A stretch of DNA of 64,000 nt. Source: Brucella thiophenivorans (lineage in GTDB: Bacteria > Pseudomonadota > Alphaproteobacteria > Rhizobiales > Rhizobiaceae). A program made the position numbers and the translations under genes. Positions 20,486 through 29,904 of this stretch are shown one piece after another (position 1 is the stretch's first letter; each line of letters starts with the position of its first letter). The notes under the pieces are model-generated. The model saw only the letters and a program-made list of their open reading frames with translations. It was not told where the DNA came from and ran no database searches. The stretch is from contig NZ_NNRJ01000012.1 in NCBI RefSeq assembly GCF_002252445.1, positions 156,408 to 220,407 of the forward strand, given 5' to 3'.

Positions 20486-22057
20486 TCACTTCTTTTTAGG
20501 CAGGCCGGGAAAGCCGCCACCCAAACCGGGAAGCTTTGGTCCGCCCAATCCCGGAAGGCCACCACCGGGAAGGCCTGGCATTCCGCCACCCTTGGTCAGA
20601 CCAGCCGCTTCTGCCTGCTTGGCAAGGGCTTCAAGCTGCTTGGGGTCCATCTTGGAGAGATCAGGCATACCGCCCATTCCACTCATGCCACCACCAAGAC
20701 CCCCAAGGCCCATCTTGCCAGCAAGACCACCCATCATCTGCTTCATCATTCCGCCCTTGCCCTTGCCCATGACTTTCATCATGTCAGCCATCTGGCGGTG
20801 CATCTTGAGAAGCTTATTGATGTCGGCAGCATTGGTGCCGGAGCCTTTGGCAATACGCTGCTTGCGACTATGCTTGAGAAGATCAGGATTGGCACGCTCG
20901 GCTTTGGTCATCGAACCGATTATAGCGATCTGACGATCAAAAACCTTGTCATCAAGACCCGCTGCTGCAGCCTTGTCCTTCATTCCACCCATGCCGGGCA
21001 TCATACCCATGATGCTGCCCATACCGCCGAGCTTCTTCATCTGGCCAAGCTGATCAGCAAGATCATTGAGATCAAACTTGCCCGACTGCATCTTCTTGGC
21101 CATCGCTGCGGCTTTTTCCGCATCGATGTTTTCAGCAGCTTTTTCGACCAGCGAAACAATGTCGCCCATGCCGAGAATACGGTCGGCAATACGCTTGGGA
21201 TAAAACTCCTCAAGCGCATCCATCTTTTCGCCGGTCGCGATTAGCTTGATCGGCTTGCCGGTAATGGCACGCATCGAAAGTGCTGCACCACCACGGCCAT
21301 CGCCATCCATACGGGTGAGAACGATACCAGTAATGCCAACGCGCTCATCAAAGTTGCGCGCGAGGTTAACGGCGTCCTGACCAGTCAGACTGTCGGCAAC
21401 GAGCAGAATTTCATGCGGATTGGCGGCTTTGCGGATATCCGCCATTTCCACCATCAACGGCTCGTCGATATGCGTACGACCAGCGGTATCAAGGATCACC
21501 ACATCATGACCGCCGAGCTTTGCAGCCTGAACGGCGCGCTTGGCGATTTCAACTGGCGTCTGTCCAGCGATGATCGGCAATGTATCGACAGAAGTCTGGA
21601 TGCCGAGCTGACGAAGCTGTTCCTGTGCTGCCGGGCGACGCGTATCAAGCGACGCCATCAGCACTTTTTTACGCTGACGTTCCGTCAAACGCTTGGAAAG
21701 CTTACCGGTGGTGGTGGTCTTACCCGAACCCTGCAAACCAACCATCATAATAACGACAGGTGCTGGCGCGTTCAGATCAACCGAGACACCTTCGGTGCCA
21801 AGCATTTCGATAAGTTCGTCATGGACGATCTTGACGACCATCTGGCCGGGCTTGATGCTTTTGAGAATTTCAGCGCCGACAGCCTTCTCACGAACACGGT
21901 CGGTGAAAGAACGAACCACTTCCAGCGAAACGTCGGCTTCGATCAGCGCACGACGCACTTCGCGCAGCGCAGCCGCCACGTCGCTTTCAGAGAGAGCGCC
22001 GCGTCCGGTCAGGCCGTTCAGAATAGAGCCAAGACGCTCCTGAAGTGATTCAAACAT
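20486..22057 (-). CDS. ffh: Signal recognition particle protein Ffh (SRP54)
   Basis: The GTPase of the signal recognition particle, which binds signal sequences of nascent inner-membrane proteins together with 4.5S RNA and docks at FtsY. The 523-residue protein has an N domain (1-90), a G domain with GLQGSGKTTTTGKL (P-loop), DTAGRTHIDE, TRMDGDGRGGAALS, and a C-terminal M domain rich in methionine and glycine with the RNA-binding SKQ-like stretch (LLKHSRKQRIAKGSGT). The Shine-Dalgarno is AAAAGGAAA. The promoter is listed separately. Confidence 0.97.
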   Translation of the reverse strand: MFESLQERLGSILNGLTGRGALSESDVAAALREVRRALIEADVSLEVVRSFTDRVREKAVGAEILKSIKPGQMVVKIVHDELIEMLGTEGVSVDLNAPAPVVIMMVGLQGSGKTTTTGKLSKRLTERQRKKVLMASLDTRRPAAQEQLRQLGIQTSVDTLPIIAGQTPVEIAKRAVQAAKLGGHDVVILDTAGRTHIDEPLMVEMADIRKAANPHEILLVADSLTGQDAVNLARNFDERVGITGIVLTRMDGDGRGGAALSMRAITGKPIKLIATGEKMDALEEFYPKRIADRILGMGDIVSLVEKAAENIDAEKAAAMAKKMQSGKFDLNDLADQLGQMKKLGGMGSIMGMMPGMGGMKDKAAAAGLDDKVFDRQIAIIGSMTKAERANPDLLKHSRKQRIAKGSGTNAADINKLLKMHRQMADMMKVMGKGKGGMMKQMMGGLAGKMGLGGLGGGMSGMGGMPDLSKMDPKQLEALAKQAEAAGLTKGGGMPGLPGGGLPGLGGPKLPGLGGGFPGLPKKK

Positions 22058-22255
22058 CTAATTTCCTTTTAATCCGCGAGGAGGCTCAGTGCTTCACCGG
22101 GATAGATCGTTCTTTGACCAAACCAGTTCAAGAACCAACCAAAGCGATACATCACCCGAGGGCGCATCGCGCTGTCGGATGTGGACCTCCGGGATCGTTT
22201 TATACCAAATGGGTCCCGGTCGGTGGCTCGCGTTCTGAAGATCGCGGATAGATTG
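22058..22255 (-). promoter_or_regulatory. Long structured leader of ffh
   Basis: The predicted 5' leader contains an 8-bp hairpin made of the complements of CCGGGATC and GGTCCCGG, extended by ACC/GGT pairing. No short gene and no RNA family I recognise is visible. The rest of the interval up to the transglycosylase start at 22504 holds only its ribosome site. Confidence 0.4.
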
Positions 22256-22261
22256 GTTGAG

Positions 22262-22290
22262 TCTTTAAGGTGGAGAGTCCGTAATGTCAA
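22262..22290 (-). promoter_or_regulatory. Sigma-70 promoter of the ffh operon
   Basis: Read leftward, TTGACA, 17 bases, then TAAAGA. Transcription would start near 22255, leaving an untranslated leader of about 200 bases before ffh. Confidence 0.7.
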
Positions 22291-22503
22291 GCAAAAGCCC
22301 GGAAACGGAAGTCCAGAATGCGTCATCTTTGCCTATAAAACACAGTGACGGCGATTGGATTTACCAAAACTTGAACAATGCATGAGACAAGGACTATAAG
22401 CGCAGCGCCGCTTTGAAGGCTTTCAGCCTCATTGCGACATGACATTCGGTGTAAAGAATGGCAAATTCGCGCCGAGGTAGAATCAACTCCAAAGGAGAAA
22501 CGA

Positions 22504-23331
22504 ATGGCATTGTTTGCCAAGGGCCGGACATGGACGGCAGCAGCAGTTCTTGCAGTGAGCATGATGGCTGGTACAAGCATCGTCGAAGCAGCCCAATGTG
22601 GCAACAATGGAGCTGGCTATAATGCCTGGCTCCAGCAGACAGTCAAGGAAGCGCAATCGCGCGGCATTGGCAATCGCGCCATCAACGCTCTGAAAAACAC
22701 CAAATATGCGCAGGCTACAATCAATGCCGACCGCAATCAGAAAAGCTTCAAGCTTACTTTTGAGCAGTTCATGCAGAAGCGCGGTGCCAACACCATCATT
22801 CAGCGTGGCAAGTCGATCAAGAAGCAGAATGCAGCACTCTTCGCAGCAATCGAAAAGCGTTATGGTGTTCCTGCTGGTCCATTGGTCGCTATCTGGGGCA
22901 TGGAAACAGGCTTCGGCGCTTATCTTGGCAAACAGCACACGCTTTCCGCTGTAGCAACGCTTGCTTACGACTGCCGCCGCAGTGATTTCTTCACCAATCA
23001 GCTTTATTCAGCGCTTAAGCTGATCGACAACGAAGATCTCGATCCAAATGCTGTCGGCGCAATGCACGGCGAAATTGGCCAGACCCAGTTCCTGCCAGCT
23101 AACGTTCTGAAATATGGCGTTGATGGTGATGGCAGCGGTCATATTGACATGGCGCGCTCGAAGGCTGACGCACTTTACTCGACCGCCAATTTCCTCGTCG
23201 GTCATGGCTGGCGTCGTGGTGCGGGTTATCAGCCGGGAGAGCCGAATTATGGCGCGATCCAGGGCTGGAATGCTGCAACCGTTTACCAGCGTGCCATTGC
23301 TGAAATGGGCAAAGCAATCGACGGTAAGTAA
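22504..23331 (+). CDS. Lytic murein transglycosylase (MltB-like)
   Basis: A 275-residue secreted enzyme that cleaves the MurNAc-GlcNAc bond of peptidoglycan without water. It has a cleavable signal peptide (about 1-29, ending VEAA), then an SLT_2/MltB domain with the catalytic glutamate in AIWGMETGFGAYLG, followed by ALKLIDNEDLDPNAVGAMHGEIGQTQF and later YGVDGDGSGHIDM. The start at 22504 is supported by AAAGGAGAA directly upstream, so the 72 extra in-frame bases before it are rejected. No C-terminal peptidoglycan-binding domain is present. Confidence 0.9.
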   Translation: MALFAKGRTWTAAAVLAVSMMAGTSIVEAAQCGNNGAGYNAWLQQTVKEAQSRGIGNRAINALKNTKYAQATINADRNQKSFKLTFEQFMQKRGANTIIQRGKSIKKQNAALFAAIEKRYGVPAGPLVAIWGMETGFGAYLGKQHTLSAVATLAYDCRRSDFFTNQLYSALKLIDNEDLDPNAVGAMHGEIGQTQFLPANVLKYGVDGDGSGHIDMARSKADALYSTANFLVGHGWRRGAGYQPGEPNYGAIQGWNAATVYQRAIAEMGKAIDGK

Positions 23332-23346
23332 ATCATAAAAACCAAT

Positions 23347-23375
23347 AAAAAAGCCCGGTTTCCCGGGCTTTTTTT
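23347..23375. terminator. Bidirectional terminator between transglycosylase and carbonic anhydrase
   Basis: A 7-bp GC stem (AGCCCGG with CCGGGCT, loop of four) flanked by an A run on the left and a T run on the right, between converging genes. Confidence 0.92.
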
Positions 23376-23379
23376 CATT

Positions 23380-24054
23380 TCATGCAGCAGTTTCGGACGT
23401 TGAAGCTGGCTCACGGGAATCCGGTCGTTTGAAGTCGCCGGTCTGCTGATCCATCACCCACAATTCGCCGGTCGAAATATCGAACCATGCGCCATAAAGA
23501 GTGAGTTTGCCCTTCTTCTCAAGAATATCGACACATGGGAACGTGCGCAGATTGTTGAGCGAATAGCGGATCGAAATACGTTCAAGCGCTGTCTGGCGCT
23601 CGGTCGGCGTCATCAGTTCATTGCCGTTGACAGTTTCTGCCGCAGGCGCAATGAGGCTCATCCATTTACCGATGAAATCGCTGGGTGAGAGCGGCGCAAA
23701 TTGCGTGTCAAGTGCCGCTTTGATGCCGCCGCATCGACCATGGCCCATGACAACAATATTCTTTACCTTGAGGCTCTGGACTGCAAACTCAAGCGCAGCA
23801 GATGCTGCGTGATATTCACCGTCCGGCTCATAAGGTGGAATAAGGTTGGCAACATTGCGCAGGACGAAGATTTCGCCCGGAGCCACGTTGAAGATTGTTT
23901 CGGGAGCAGCGCGGGAATCGCAGCAGGCAATCACCAGAGTTTCTGGTGTCTGACCTTTTTCTGCAAGTTCCTTGTAACGCGCGGTTTCACCGGCGAAATG
24001 CTCGCTCATAAAGGTTTGGTAACCGGCGAGAAGTGAATCTGGAATATCAGCCAT
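23380..24054 (-). CDS. Beta-class carbonic anhydrase
   Basis: It interconverts CO2 and bicarbonate with zinc. The 224 residues carry the beta-class motifs: CCDSRAAP (zinc ligand Cys44 with Asp46 and Arg48) and GHGRCGG (zinc ligands His105 and Cys108). No signal peptide, so cytoplasmic. The C-terminal 30 residues end in a polar tail. It is transcribed alone, leftward, sharing a terminator with the converging transglycosylase gene. Confidence 0.94.
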   Translation of the reverse strand: MADIPDSLLAGYQTFMSEHFAGETARYKELAEKGQTPETLVIACCDSRAAPETIFNVAPGEIFVLRNVANLIPPYEPDGEYHAASAALEFAVQSLKVKNIVVMGHGRCGGIKAALDTQFAPLSPSDFIGKWMSLIAPAAETVNGNELMTPTERQTALERISIRYSLNNLRTFPCVDILEKKGKLTLYGAWFDISTGELWVMDQQTGDFKRPDSREPASTSETAA

Positions 24055-24141
24055 GACTTTCCATTATCCCTATCGAAAAACGAGAGCAATCAAAAAACAT
24101 CAGGCCGCAATCCTTGCGACCCGTTGCCGCTCACAAGAGTC

Positions 24142-25026
24142 CTATGCACGCAAGCCTTTGGTCGGATGAACCAACCGCCTCGTCTGCACCATCGCCATTG
24201 GCGTGGCCAAACTTGATGCATCCGCTTCCAGCATCAGCTCATCGGCTCCGCGCTTCGCTGAACGCGCCATAATTTCAAATACCGCAGCCGTGGTGCTTTG
24301 CAATGATTTTTCCTCGGAGAAACCGGCCAGCCTGCGCGCCAGAAAAACCGCAGATGTCAAATCACCAAGACCATTGGTCGGCCCATCAACGCAGCGATGC
24401 TCGGCCATCAATGCAGACGTCGGTGTGAGCAGAATATTACCGATGCTTCCCGTCATCAGCGGAAATGCAGACGTAACAAGCATCGTCGCAGGTCCGGTAT
24501 CAAGCGCTGCTTCCATCAATGCCTTGTTGTCCTCAAGCTCAACACCCGTCAGCCATGAGAGTTCAAAACGGTTCGGTGTGGAAATATCGGCAAGCGGCAG
24601 CAGATGATCGCGAATGCCGATAGCGGTCGCTTCCGGCACATAAAGCCCCTTGAGGTCGCCGATCACCGGATCACAGAGATAGAGCGCATTGGGATTGCGT
24701 TCTTTCACAGCTTTAACAAGGCCCGCCACGGCTTCTGCCTGTTCTGGATGACCAAGATAGCCTGTGAGAATCGCACCAACTTCGCCAAGCCATGGTGCGC
24801 GTTCGAGATCCTGCATCAGCGTTGCAAATTCGTTCGGCGGTGGCACGATGCGTCCCGCAGGACCATGGCCCGGATGCCACGGAAGCACCACTGTCGGCAC
24901 AGCCCAAACCGGAAAGCCGAGCGTTTCCAGTGCAAAAACCGCAGCTCGGTTTCCGACGGAACCACGCACGACATGGCTGGAGATCACAATAACGGTCGTC
25001 GCATCCGAAGGCGCTTGAGATGTCAT
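24142..25026 (-). CDS. pdxY: Pyridoxal kinase, PdxY/PdxK-like
   Basis: A ribokinase-fold kinase of the vitamin B6 salvage pathway, making pyridoxal 5'-phosphate from pyridoxal and ATP. In 294 residues it shows VISSHVVRGSVGNRAAVF near the N-terminus, LPWHPGHG, the LCDPVIGD motif, STPNRFELSWLTG, and the anion-hole/catalytic region GPTNGLGDLTSAVF, where the usual GTGD reads GLGD as in some alphaproteobacterial members. The leftward start ATG is clear. Confidence 0.88.
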   Translation of the reverse strand: MTSQAPSDATTVIVISSHVVRGSVGNRAAVFALETLGFPVWAVPTVVLPWHPGHGPAGRIVPPPNEFATLMQDLERAPWLGEVGAILTGYLGHPEQAEAVAGLVKAVKERNPNALYLCDPVIGDLKGLYVPEATAIGIRDHLLPLADISTPNRFELSWLTGVELEDNKALMEAALDTGPATMLVTSAFPLMTGSIGNILLTPTSALMAEHRCVDGPTNGLGDLTSAVFLARRLAGFSEEKSLQSTTAAVFEIMARSAKRGADELMLEADASSLATPMAMVQTRRLVHPTKGLRA

Positions 25027-25033
25027 GGTAGTC

Positions 25034-25318
25034 CTAGATATTCATAAGGTAAGTGATAAGCCAGACAATGATTGCGAGTGTTATGAGAAGGCCAAGCCCC
25101 CGGCCCACGCGCGTGGCCCATATCTCGATAGAATCGTTTTCATCGGCATCGCGTGCGGAAAGATGATCGGCGGTGCGCGACAAGCTTCGCTTGACAATGC
25201 CCTGGGCTCCGGTCTGCTCGCGTTCGAGCCTATCCAGAATACGGCGCGCTTCCTGCTGTCGCTCCTGCCCCGGACCTTCACTGCCGCCACCTATCCCCGC
25301 CTGCTGGCGCTCACCCAT
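25034..25318 (-). CDS. Small tail-anchored protein of unknown function
   Basis: A 94-residue protein: Gly/Gln-rich N-terminus, charged middle, and one hydrophobic segment at the very C-terminus (about 73-93), so probably anchored in the inner membrane by its tail. I do not recognise the family. The inner ATG (MGERQQAG) has AGGTAGG upstream and is preferred to a TTG 18 bases earlier. It lies 7 bases upstream of pdxY on the same strand, so the two may be co-transcribed. Confidence 0.7.
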   Translation of the reverse strand: MGERQQAGIGGGSEGPGQERQQEARRILDRLEREQTGAQGIVKRSLSRTADHLSARDADENDSIEIWATRVGRGLGLLITLAIIVWLITYLMNI

Positions 25319-25401
25319 GATCTGCCTACCTGCCAATGTTTGCTAACCCTGACACAGCATCACGCCCGGAGCGCCATTCTGCAAGCGGAATCATCGTTCA
25401 G

Positions 25402-26421
25402 TCACGCAACCTTCACAATGAGCTTGCCGAAATTGCCACCTTCAAGCATCGAAATGAAAGCTTTCGGCGCATTCTTCAAGCCCTCAACGATGTCTTCACG
25501 ATAGCGTACATGACCATCGGCAATCCATTTTGCCATGTCATGATAAAAGGCCGGAGCCTGATCTGCAAAATCACGCTGAATGAACCCGCGAATGGTCAGG
25601 CTCTTGGTCAGAATATCACGCATCAGAAGCGGCATGCGATCTGGCCCGTCGAAAGCACCCTTCTGGTTATATTGCGCAATCAGGCCGCAGATCGGCACAC
25701 GTGCAAACGGATTAAGCAAAGGCAAAACCGCATCGAAAACCTTGCCGCCAACATTTTCAAAATAGACATCAATGCCTTTCGGACAGGCCAGCGCCAATTC
25801 CTGCGCAAAATTTTCACTGCGATGATCAAGTGCTTCATCAAAGCCGAACTCGTCAATGAGCGCTTTGCACTTGTCAGGCCCACCGGCAATACCTACGGCC
25901 CGCGCACCTTTAAGCTTCGCAATCTGTCCCACGGCAGAACCAACCGGACCCGTTGCCGCAGCCACAGCAACGGTTTCGCCTTCCTTGGGCTGACCGATGG
26001 TCAACAAGCCAGCATACGCCGTAAAGCCCGGCATGCCCATCACGCCGAGCGCCGTTGTGACGGAGACCTGCTTTGGATCAAGCTTACGCAACGATGACGC
26101 ATCGGCAACCGCATAGCTCTGCCAGCCAGAATAAGAGAGCACAAAATCGCCAGGCAGAAAGCCAGCGCTTTTGCTTTCAACAACTTCGCCGACCGTGCCA
26201 CCTTCCATCACATCGCCAATTTCGACAGGTGCGGCGTAGGATTTTGCAGCACTCATCCGTCCGCGCATATAGGGATCAAGCGAGAGATAGCGGATTTTAA
26301 GCAGAACCTGACCTTCGCCCAACTCAGGAATCGTTCCTGTTTCGAGCCGAAAGTTTTCCGCCGTTGGCCGACCTTCGGGACGCGATGCAAGAACGATACG
26401 ATGGTTGGTTTTTCCGCTCAT
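25402..26421 (-). CDS. NADP-dependent oxidoreductase, CurA/leukotriene B4 dehydrogenase type
   Basis: A zinc-free medium-chain reductase of 339 residues, of the group that reduces alpha,beta-unsaturated ketones or enones with NADPH (E. coli CurA, mammalian PTGR1). Seen are LSLDPYMRGRM, the nucleotide-binding AATGPVGSAVGQIAKLKGA, GIAGGPDKC, and DVYFENVGGKVFDAVLP. The substrate is unknown. MSGKTNHR is the likely start; an in-frame start exists 9 bases earlier. It stands alone, downstream of a short AT-rich gap. Confidence 0.9.
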   Translation of the reverse strand: MSGKTNHRIVLASRPEGRPTAENFRLETGTIPELGEGQVLLKIRYLSLDPYMRGRMSAAKSYAAPVEIGDVMEGGTVGEVVESKSAGFLPGDFVLSYSGWQSYAVADASSLRKLDPKQVSVTTALGVMGMPGFTAYAGLLTIGQPKEGETVAVAAATGPVGSAVGQIAKLKGARAVGIAGGPDKCKALIDEFGFDEALDHRSENFAQELALACPKGIDVYFENVGGKVFDAVLPLLNPFARVPICGLIAQYNQKGAFDGPDRMPLLMRDILTKSLTIRGFIQRDFADQAPAFYHDMAKWIADGHVRYREDIVEGLKNAPKAFISMLEGGNFGKLIVKVA

Positions 26422-26630
26422 AAATCTCACTCCTGATAATCGCTATAAGACTACCCTCTACATAGCGCGCAAAAGCGAAAAGTAGATGTCTTTTCACAAA
26501 CGAGCGCTCAATAAAAAGAAAACCCCGCCACATGGCGGGGGCACCATCGGCAGGGTTTCTTACTTGGAGGAGGATATTGATGCGCGCGTCCACAGCAGAG
26601 CGAAGACGCGCAACATAACAATTGTTTGGC

Positions 26631-28127
26631 TTATGCCATGGTTGGGATAACGAACTCCGCGCCATCCTTAACACCAGACGGCCAGCGCGAGGTGACGGTC
26701 TTGGTTTTGGTATAGAAGCGGAATGCATCCGGGCCGTGCTGGTTGAGATCGCCAAAACCCGAAGCCTTCCAGCCGCCAAAGGTGTAGTAAGCGATTGGAA
26801 CCGGGATTGGCACATTGATGCCGACCATGCCAACCTGAACGCGGCTTGCAAAATCACGTGCTGCATCGCCATCGCGGGTGAAGATCGCAACGCCATTGCC
26901 ATATTCATGTTCATTTGGCAGCGCGAGCGCTTCCTCATAGGTCTTGGCGCGAACCACCGAGAGAACCGGGCCGAAAATTTCTTCCTTATAGATACGCATG
27001 TCTGACGTTACGTTATCGAACAGACAGCCGCCCATATAGAAGCCGTCTTCATAGCCCTGCATCTTGAAGCCACGGCCATCGACGACGAGCTTTGCGCCTT
27101 CTTCAACACCGAGATCAACATAACCACGCACGCGATCAAGGGCTGCTTTGGAGACCAGCGGGCCGTAATCAGCAGAATTATCAGTCGAAGTACCGATCTT
27201 CAGCGCTTCAACGCGTGGGATAAGCTTTTCCATCAGGCGATTTGCAGTGTCTTCACCAACAGGAACTGCAACCGAAATCGCCATGCAGCGTTCGCCAGCC
27301 GAACCGTAACCTGCACCGATCAGCGCATCGACCGTCTGATCCATGTCGGCATCCGGCATAATCAGCATGTGGTTCTTCGCACCACCAAAGCACTGGACGC
27401 GCTTGCCGTTCGAGCAGCCGCGACCATAAATATATTGTGCAATTGGCGTAGAGCCGACAAAGCCGATAGCTTGTACGTCTGGATCATCAAGAAGTGCGTC
27501 AACTGCATCCTTGTCACCATTGACGACGTTGAAAATGCCTGCTGGAAGACCTGCTTCCATGAACAATTCAGCCAAGCGCATTGGTACGCCTGGATCACGT
27601 TCCGAAGGCTTGAGAATGAAAGCATTACCGCAAGCAATGGCTGGACCAGCCTTCCAAAGCGGGATCATGGCCGGGAAGTTGAACGGCGTGATACCGGCAA
27701 CAACGCCCAGCGCCTGACGCATGGAATAGGTATCGATACCCGTTCCGGCATTGTCGGTGAACTCGCCTTTGAGCATATGTGCAGAACCGAGGCACACTTC
27801 TACCACTTCAAGACCGCGCTGAATGTCGCCCTTGGCGTCAGCAATGGTTTTCCCATGCTCGCGAGCCAGCAATTCAGCGAGGCTGTCATATTCTGCTTCA
27901 ACCAGTTCAAGGAACTTGCGCAAAATACGCACGCGACGCTGCGGATTGGTTGCAGCCCAGGCTGGCTGTGCAGCCTTGGCATTTTCAACAGCTGCACGGA
28001 CTTCATCCTTGGTCGCAAGCGCAACGGTGCCCTGCACCGAACCGTCAAGCGGCTGATAAATATCTGTGGTGCGTCCGCTTTTTCCGGCAACGTGCTTGCC
28101 GCCGATAAAATGTCCTACAGTGCGCAT
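26631..28127 (-). CDS. mmsA: CoA-acylating methylmalonate-semialdehyde dehydrogenase
   Basis: It converts methylmalonate (or malonate) semialdehyde to propionyl-CoA (or acetyl-CoA) with NAD and CoA, in valine or myo-inositol breakdown. The 498-residue protein has the MmsA features: GHFIGGKHVAGKSGR at the N-terminus, FNFPAMIPLW, FVGSTPIAQYIYGRG, FGGAKNHMLIMPDAD, and the catalytic cysteine in SAGERCMAIS (about residue 281). The start is fixed by GGGAGGTC, 8 bases before ATG at 28127; an in-frame ATG at 28190 lacks a ribosome site. A LysR gene lies divergently upstream and may control it. Confidence 0.94.
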   Translation of the reverse strand: MRTVGHFIGGKHVAGKSGRTTDIYQPLDGSVQGTVALATKDEVRAAVENAKAAQPAWAATNPQRRVRILRKFLELVEAEYDSLAELLAREHGKTIADAKGDIQRGLEVVEVCLGSAHMLKGEFTDNAGTGIDTYSMRQALGVVAGITPFNFPAMIPLWKAGPAIACGNAFILKPSERDPGVPMRLAELFMEAGLPAGIFNVVNGDKDAVDALLDDPDVQAIGFVGSTPIAQYIYGRGCSNGKRVQCFGGAKNHMLIMPDADMDQTVDALIGAGYGSAGERCMAISVAVPVGEDTANRLMEKLIPRVEALKIGTSTDNSADYGPLVSKAALDRVRGYVDLGVEEGAKLVVDGRGFKMQGYEDGFYMGGCLFDNVTSDMRIYKEEIFGPVLSVVRAKTYEEALALPNEHEYGNGVAIFTRDGDAARDFASRVQVGMVGINVPIPVPIAYYTFGGWKASGFGDLNQHGPDAFRFYTKTKTVTSRWPSGVKDGAEFVIPTMA

Positions 28128-28263
28128 TGGAAAGACCTCCCTGAGTTCCGTTTCCTTGAGCAGATTCTTATCTGCTGTTGTTGCCACCATCCTGACTCTG
28201 CAAATTCACAATTGCAAGGCGCTGAAAAGCGTATCCGTTGTGCATTTTTTATAGTACAAGCGC

Positions 28264-28304
28264 GTATGATCCCGAAAACTGTGAAGCAGTTTTCGGGATC
28301 ATAC
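28264..28304. repeat. 18-bp perfect palindrome in the mmsA-lysR intergenic region
   Basis: GTATGATCCCGAAAACTG and its exact complement are separated by 5 bases, ending just before the lysR ribosome site. The core CCCGAAAA...TTTTCGGG matches the first palindrome of the RIME-like repeats elsewhere in the window, so this is probably half of such an element rather than a LysR operator. Confidence 0.75.
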
Positions 28305-28319
28305 GGAGACAAAAGCACC

Positions 28320-29201
28320 ATGAATTGGGATGACATTCGCATTTTTCTGGCTGTTGCGCGTTCAGGTCAGATTCTGGGTGCCGCAAAACGGCTTGGCCTC
28401 AACCACACGACGGTTGCTCGCCGCCTGACAGCGCTTGAAACGGCCCTATCCACGACACTGCTCACCCGCCGCACCAATGGTTCAACTCTGACCCATGCGG
28501 GTGAGGAATTCCTGCTTGCCGCAGAACGTATGGAAGCGGAAATGTTGTCGGCACGCTCACAGGTTGGCAATGCCGATGTTGCCGTGTCGGGCACGGTGCG
28601 CATTGGCGCGCCCGATGGTTTTGGCGTGACGTTTCTCGCACCACGTCTTGCCCGGCTGACACAGCAATATCCCGATCTGACCATTCAGCTTGTGCCGGTC
28701 CCGCGCTCATTTTCGTTATCGCGCCGCGAAGCAGATATTGCCATCACTGTCGAACGACCTGAACAGGGGAGGCTGATTGCGCGCAGGCTGGTGGATTATA
28801 CGCTCGGCCTTTTTGCCCATCGCACCTATCTGGAAGAAAACGGCACACCACAAAGCATCGAAGACCTCAACCAGCATCGGCTTATCGGTTATGTGGAAGA
28901 TCTGGTCATCAACCCATCATTGGCCTATGCGCCGGAAATCAGCCGCGACTGGAAGCCGGGCTTTGAAGTTTCCAGCGCTCTTGGACAGGTGGAAGCCGTC
29001 CGCGCCGGTGCTGGTATAGGCATATTGCATTCGTTTATTGCGCGCGCCGATCCAGATCTTGTGCCAGTCCTCGAAGATCGCTTTATTCGCCGGTCATATT
29101 GGCTGACCTATCATGAATCCGCCCGAACACTGCGGCGCGTTACGGCGGTGTCAGCGCTTATTTCCGAGCTGGTGGAAAATGAGAAATCGCTCTTTATTTA
29201 G
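28320..29201 (+). CDS. LysR-family transcriptional regulator
   Basis: A 293-residue regulator with an N-terminal winged helix-turn-helix (about 1-60: WDDIRIFLAVARSGQILGAAKRLGLNHTTVARRLTALE, read in parts) and a substrate-binding domain from about 90 to 290. The start follows CGGAGAC by 9 bases; the frame is open far upstream but that part overlaps mmsA and is not coding. It is divergent from mmsA, the usual LysR layout, so control of mmsA by an intermediate of its pathway is a reasonable inference. Confidence 0.9.
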   Translation: MNWDDIRIFLAVARSGQILGAAKRLGLNHTTVARRLTALETALSTTLLTRRTNGSTLTHAGEEFLLAAERMEAEMLSARSQVGNADVAVSGTVRIGAPDGFGVTFLAPRLARLTQQYPDLTIQLVPVPRSFSLSRREADIAITVERPEQGRLIARRLVDYTLGLFAHRTYLEENGTPQSIEDLNQHRLIGYVEDLVINPSLAYAPEISRDWKPGFEVSSALGQVEAVRAGAGIGILHSFIARADPDLVPVLEDRFIRRSYWLTYHESARTLRRVTAVSALISELVENEKSLFI

Positions 29202-29842
29202 TTCGAGCGCCAGTAAATCGTCATCACAACAACAATCAAAACTGTTGGCATCAACAACGCATCTAGGCCCACGAAATAGTGGCCCATGCCTCCGCAGATA
29301 GCGCCGATCATCAGTGAAAACCAGACAGCAAAATGCTGCAACCAGCGCCAGCGTGGAACCTCGCCCCGCAGTGCGCCTGCAAGATCGGCTGAAGAGTTAA
29401 ACAGTGTCCCTGTTACGTAAGTGACACCAAGGCGCGCTGAACCAATCGGCTGCACGGCGGCATTTTGCGCACCCATTGCAGCAGCCAGCATCAGCACCGG
29501 ATAGATCAGCGTCAGTCCTTCGTGCCGCAAGATACAGATCACGATAAGCACCGCCGCAACAGTGGCCATCACGGCCACACTGCCCGCTTTGCCATAGGCA
29601 CGAACAGCCAGTGTTCCAAAAAATCCGCCGCCAAAAAACAGCGCAATCAATGCAGCCGGTAGCCATATGATGACGTTGCCCATCACGTCTGGCTGCCCGG
29701 CTATTGCAATACCAAGCTGTGTGGTGTTGCCGCTCATGAAGGACGCAAAGAAGCCACCCAATTCGAGGAAGGCGATTGCATCAATAAACCCTGCGCAAGC
29801 CGTCAGCGCCAGCCCCAGAGAAAGTTGTGATTTCGGTGTCAT
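29198..29842 (-). CDS. YoaK family membrane protein (DUF1275)
   Basis: A 214-residue protein with about six membrane segments. The family signature is present: ACAGFIDAIAFLELGGFFASFMSGNTTQLG near the N-terminus (read in parts), MGAQNAAV, and VTYVTGTLFNSSADLAGAL. The function of the family is unknown. It converges on the lysR gene and overlaps its end by 4 bases. The inner ATG is preferred over a GTG 12 bases upstream. Confidence 0.88.
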   Translation of the reverse strand: MTPKSQLSLGLALTACAGFIDAIAFLELGGFFASFMSGNTTQLGIAIAGQPDVMGNVIIWLPAALIALFFGGGFFGTLAVRAYGKAGSVAVMATVAAVLIVICILRHEGLTLIYPVLMLAAAMGAQNAAVQPIGSARLGVTYVTGTLFNSSADLAGALRGEVPRWRWLQHFAVWFSLMIGAICGGMGHYFVGLDALLMPTVLIVVVMTIYWRSN

Positions 29843-29904
29843 TTTTCCAAGCACTGAAAAGAGGTAGCCCGGTCTGGGATGACCGGGCCAGCATATTGAT
29901 GAAA

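Noticed and set aside
20148..20933. A proline-rich 261-residue rightward frame
   Set aside because: It is antisense to the Gly/Met-rich M domain of Ffh, which produces proline-rich readings by chance.
22058..22503. 4.5S (SRP) or 6S RNA near ffh
   Set aside because: The conserved SRP RNA tip and a 6S-like long bulged stem were looked for and not found; only a leader hairpin is supported.
27369..28319. A long in-frame extension upstream of the lysR gene, which could suggest a fusion
   Set aside because: The extension is antisense to mmsA; the LysR helix-turn-helix begins at 28320 behind a ribosome site.
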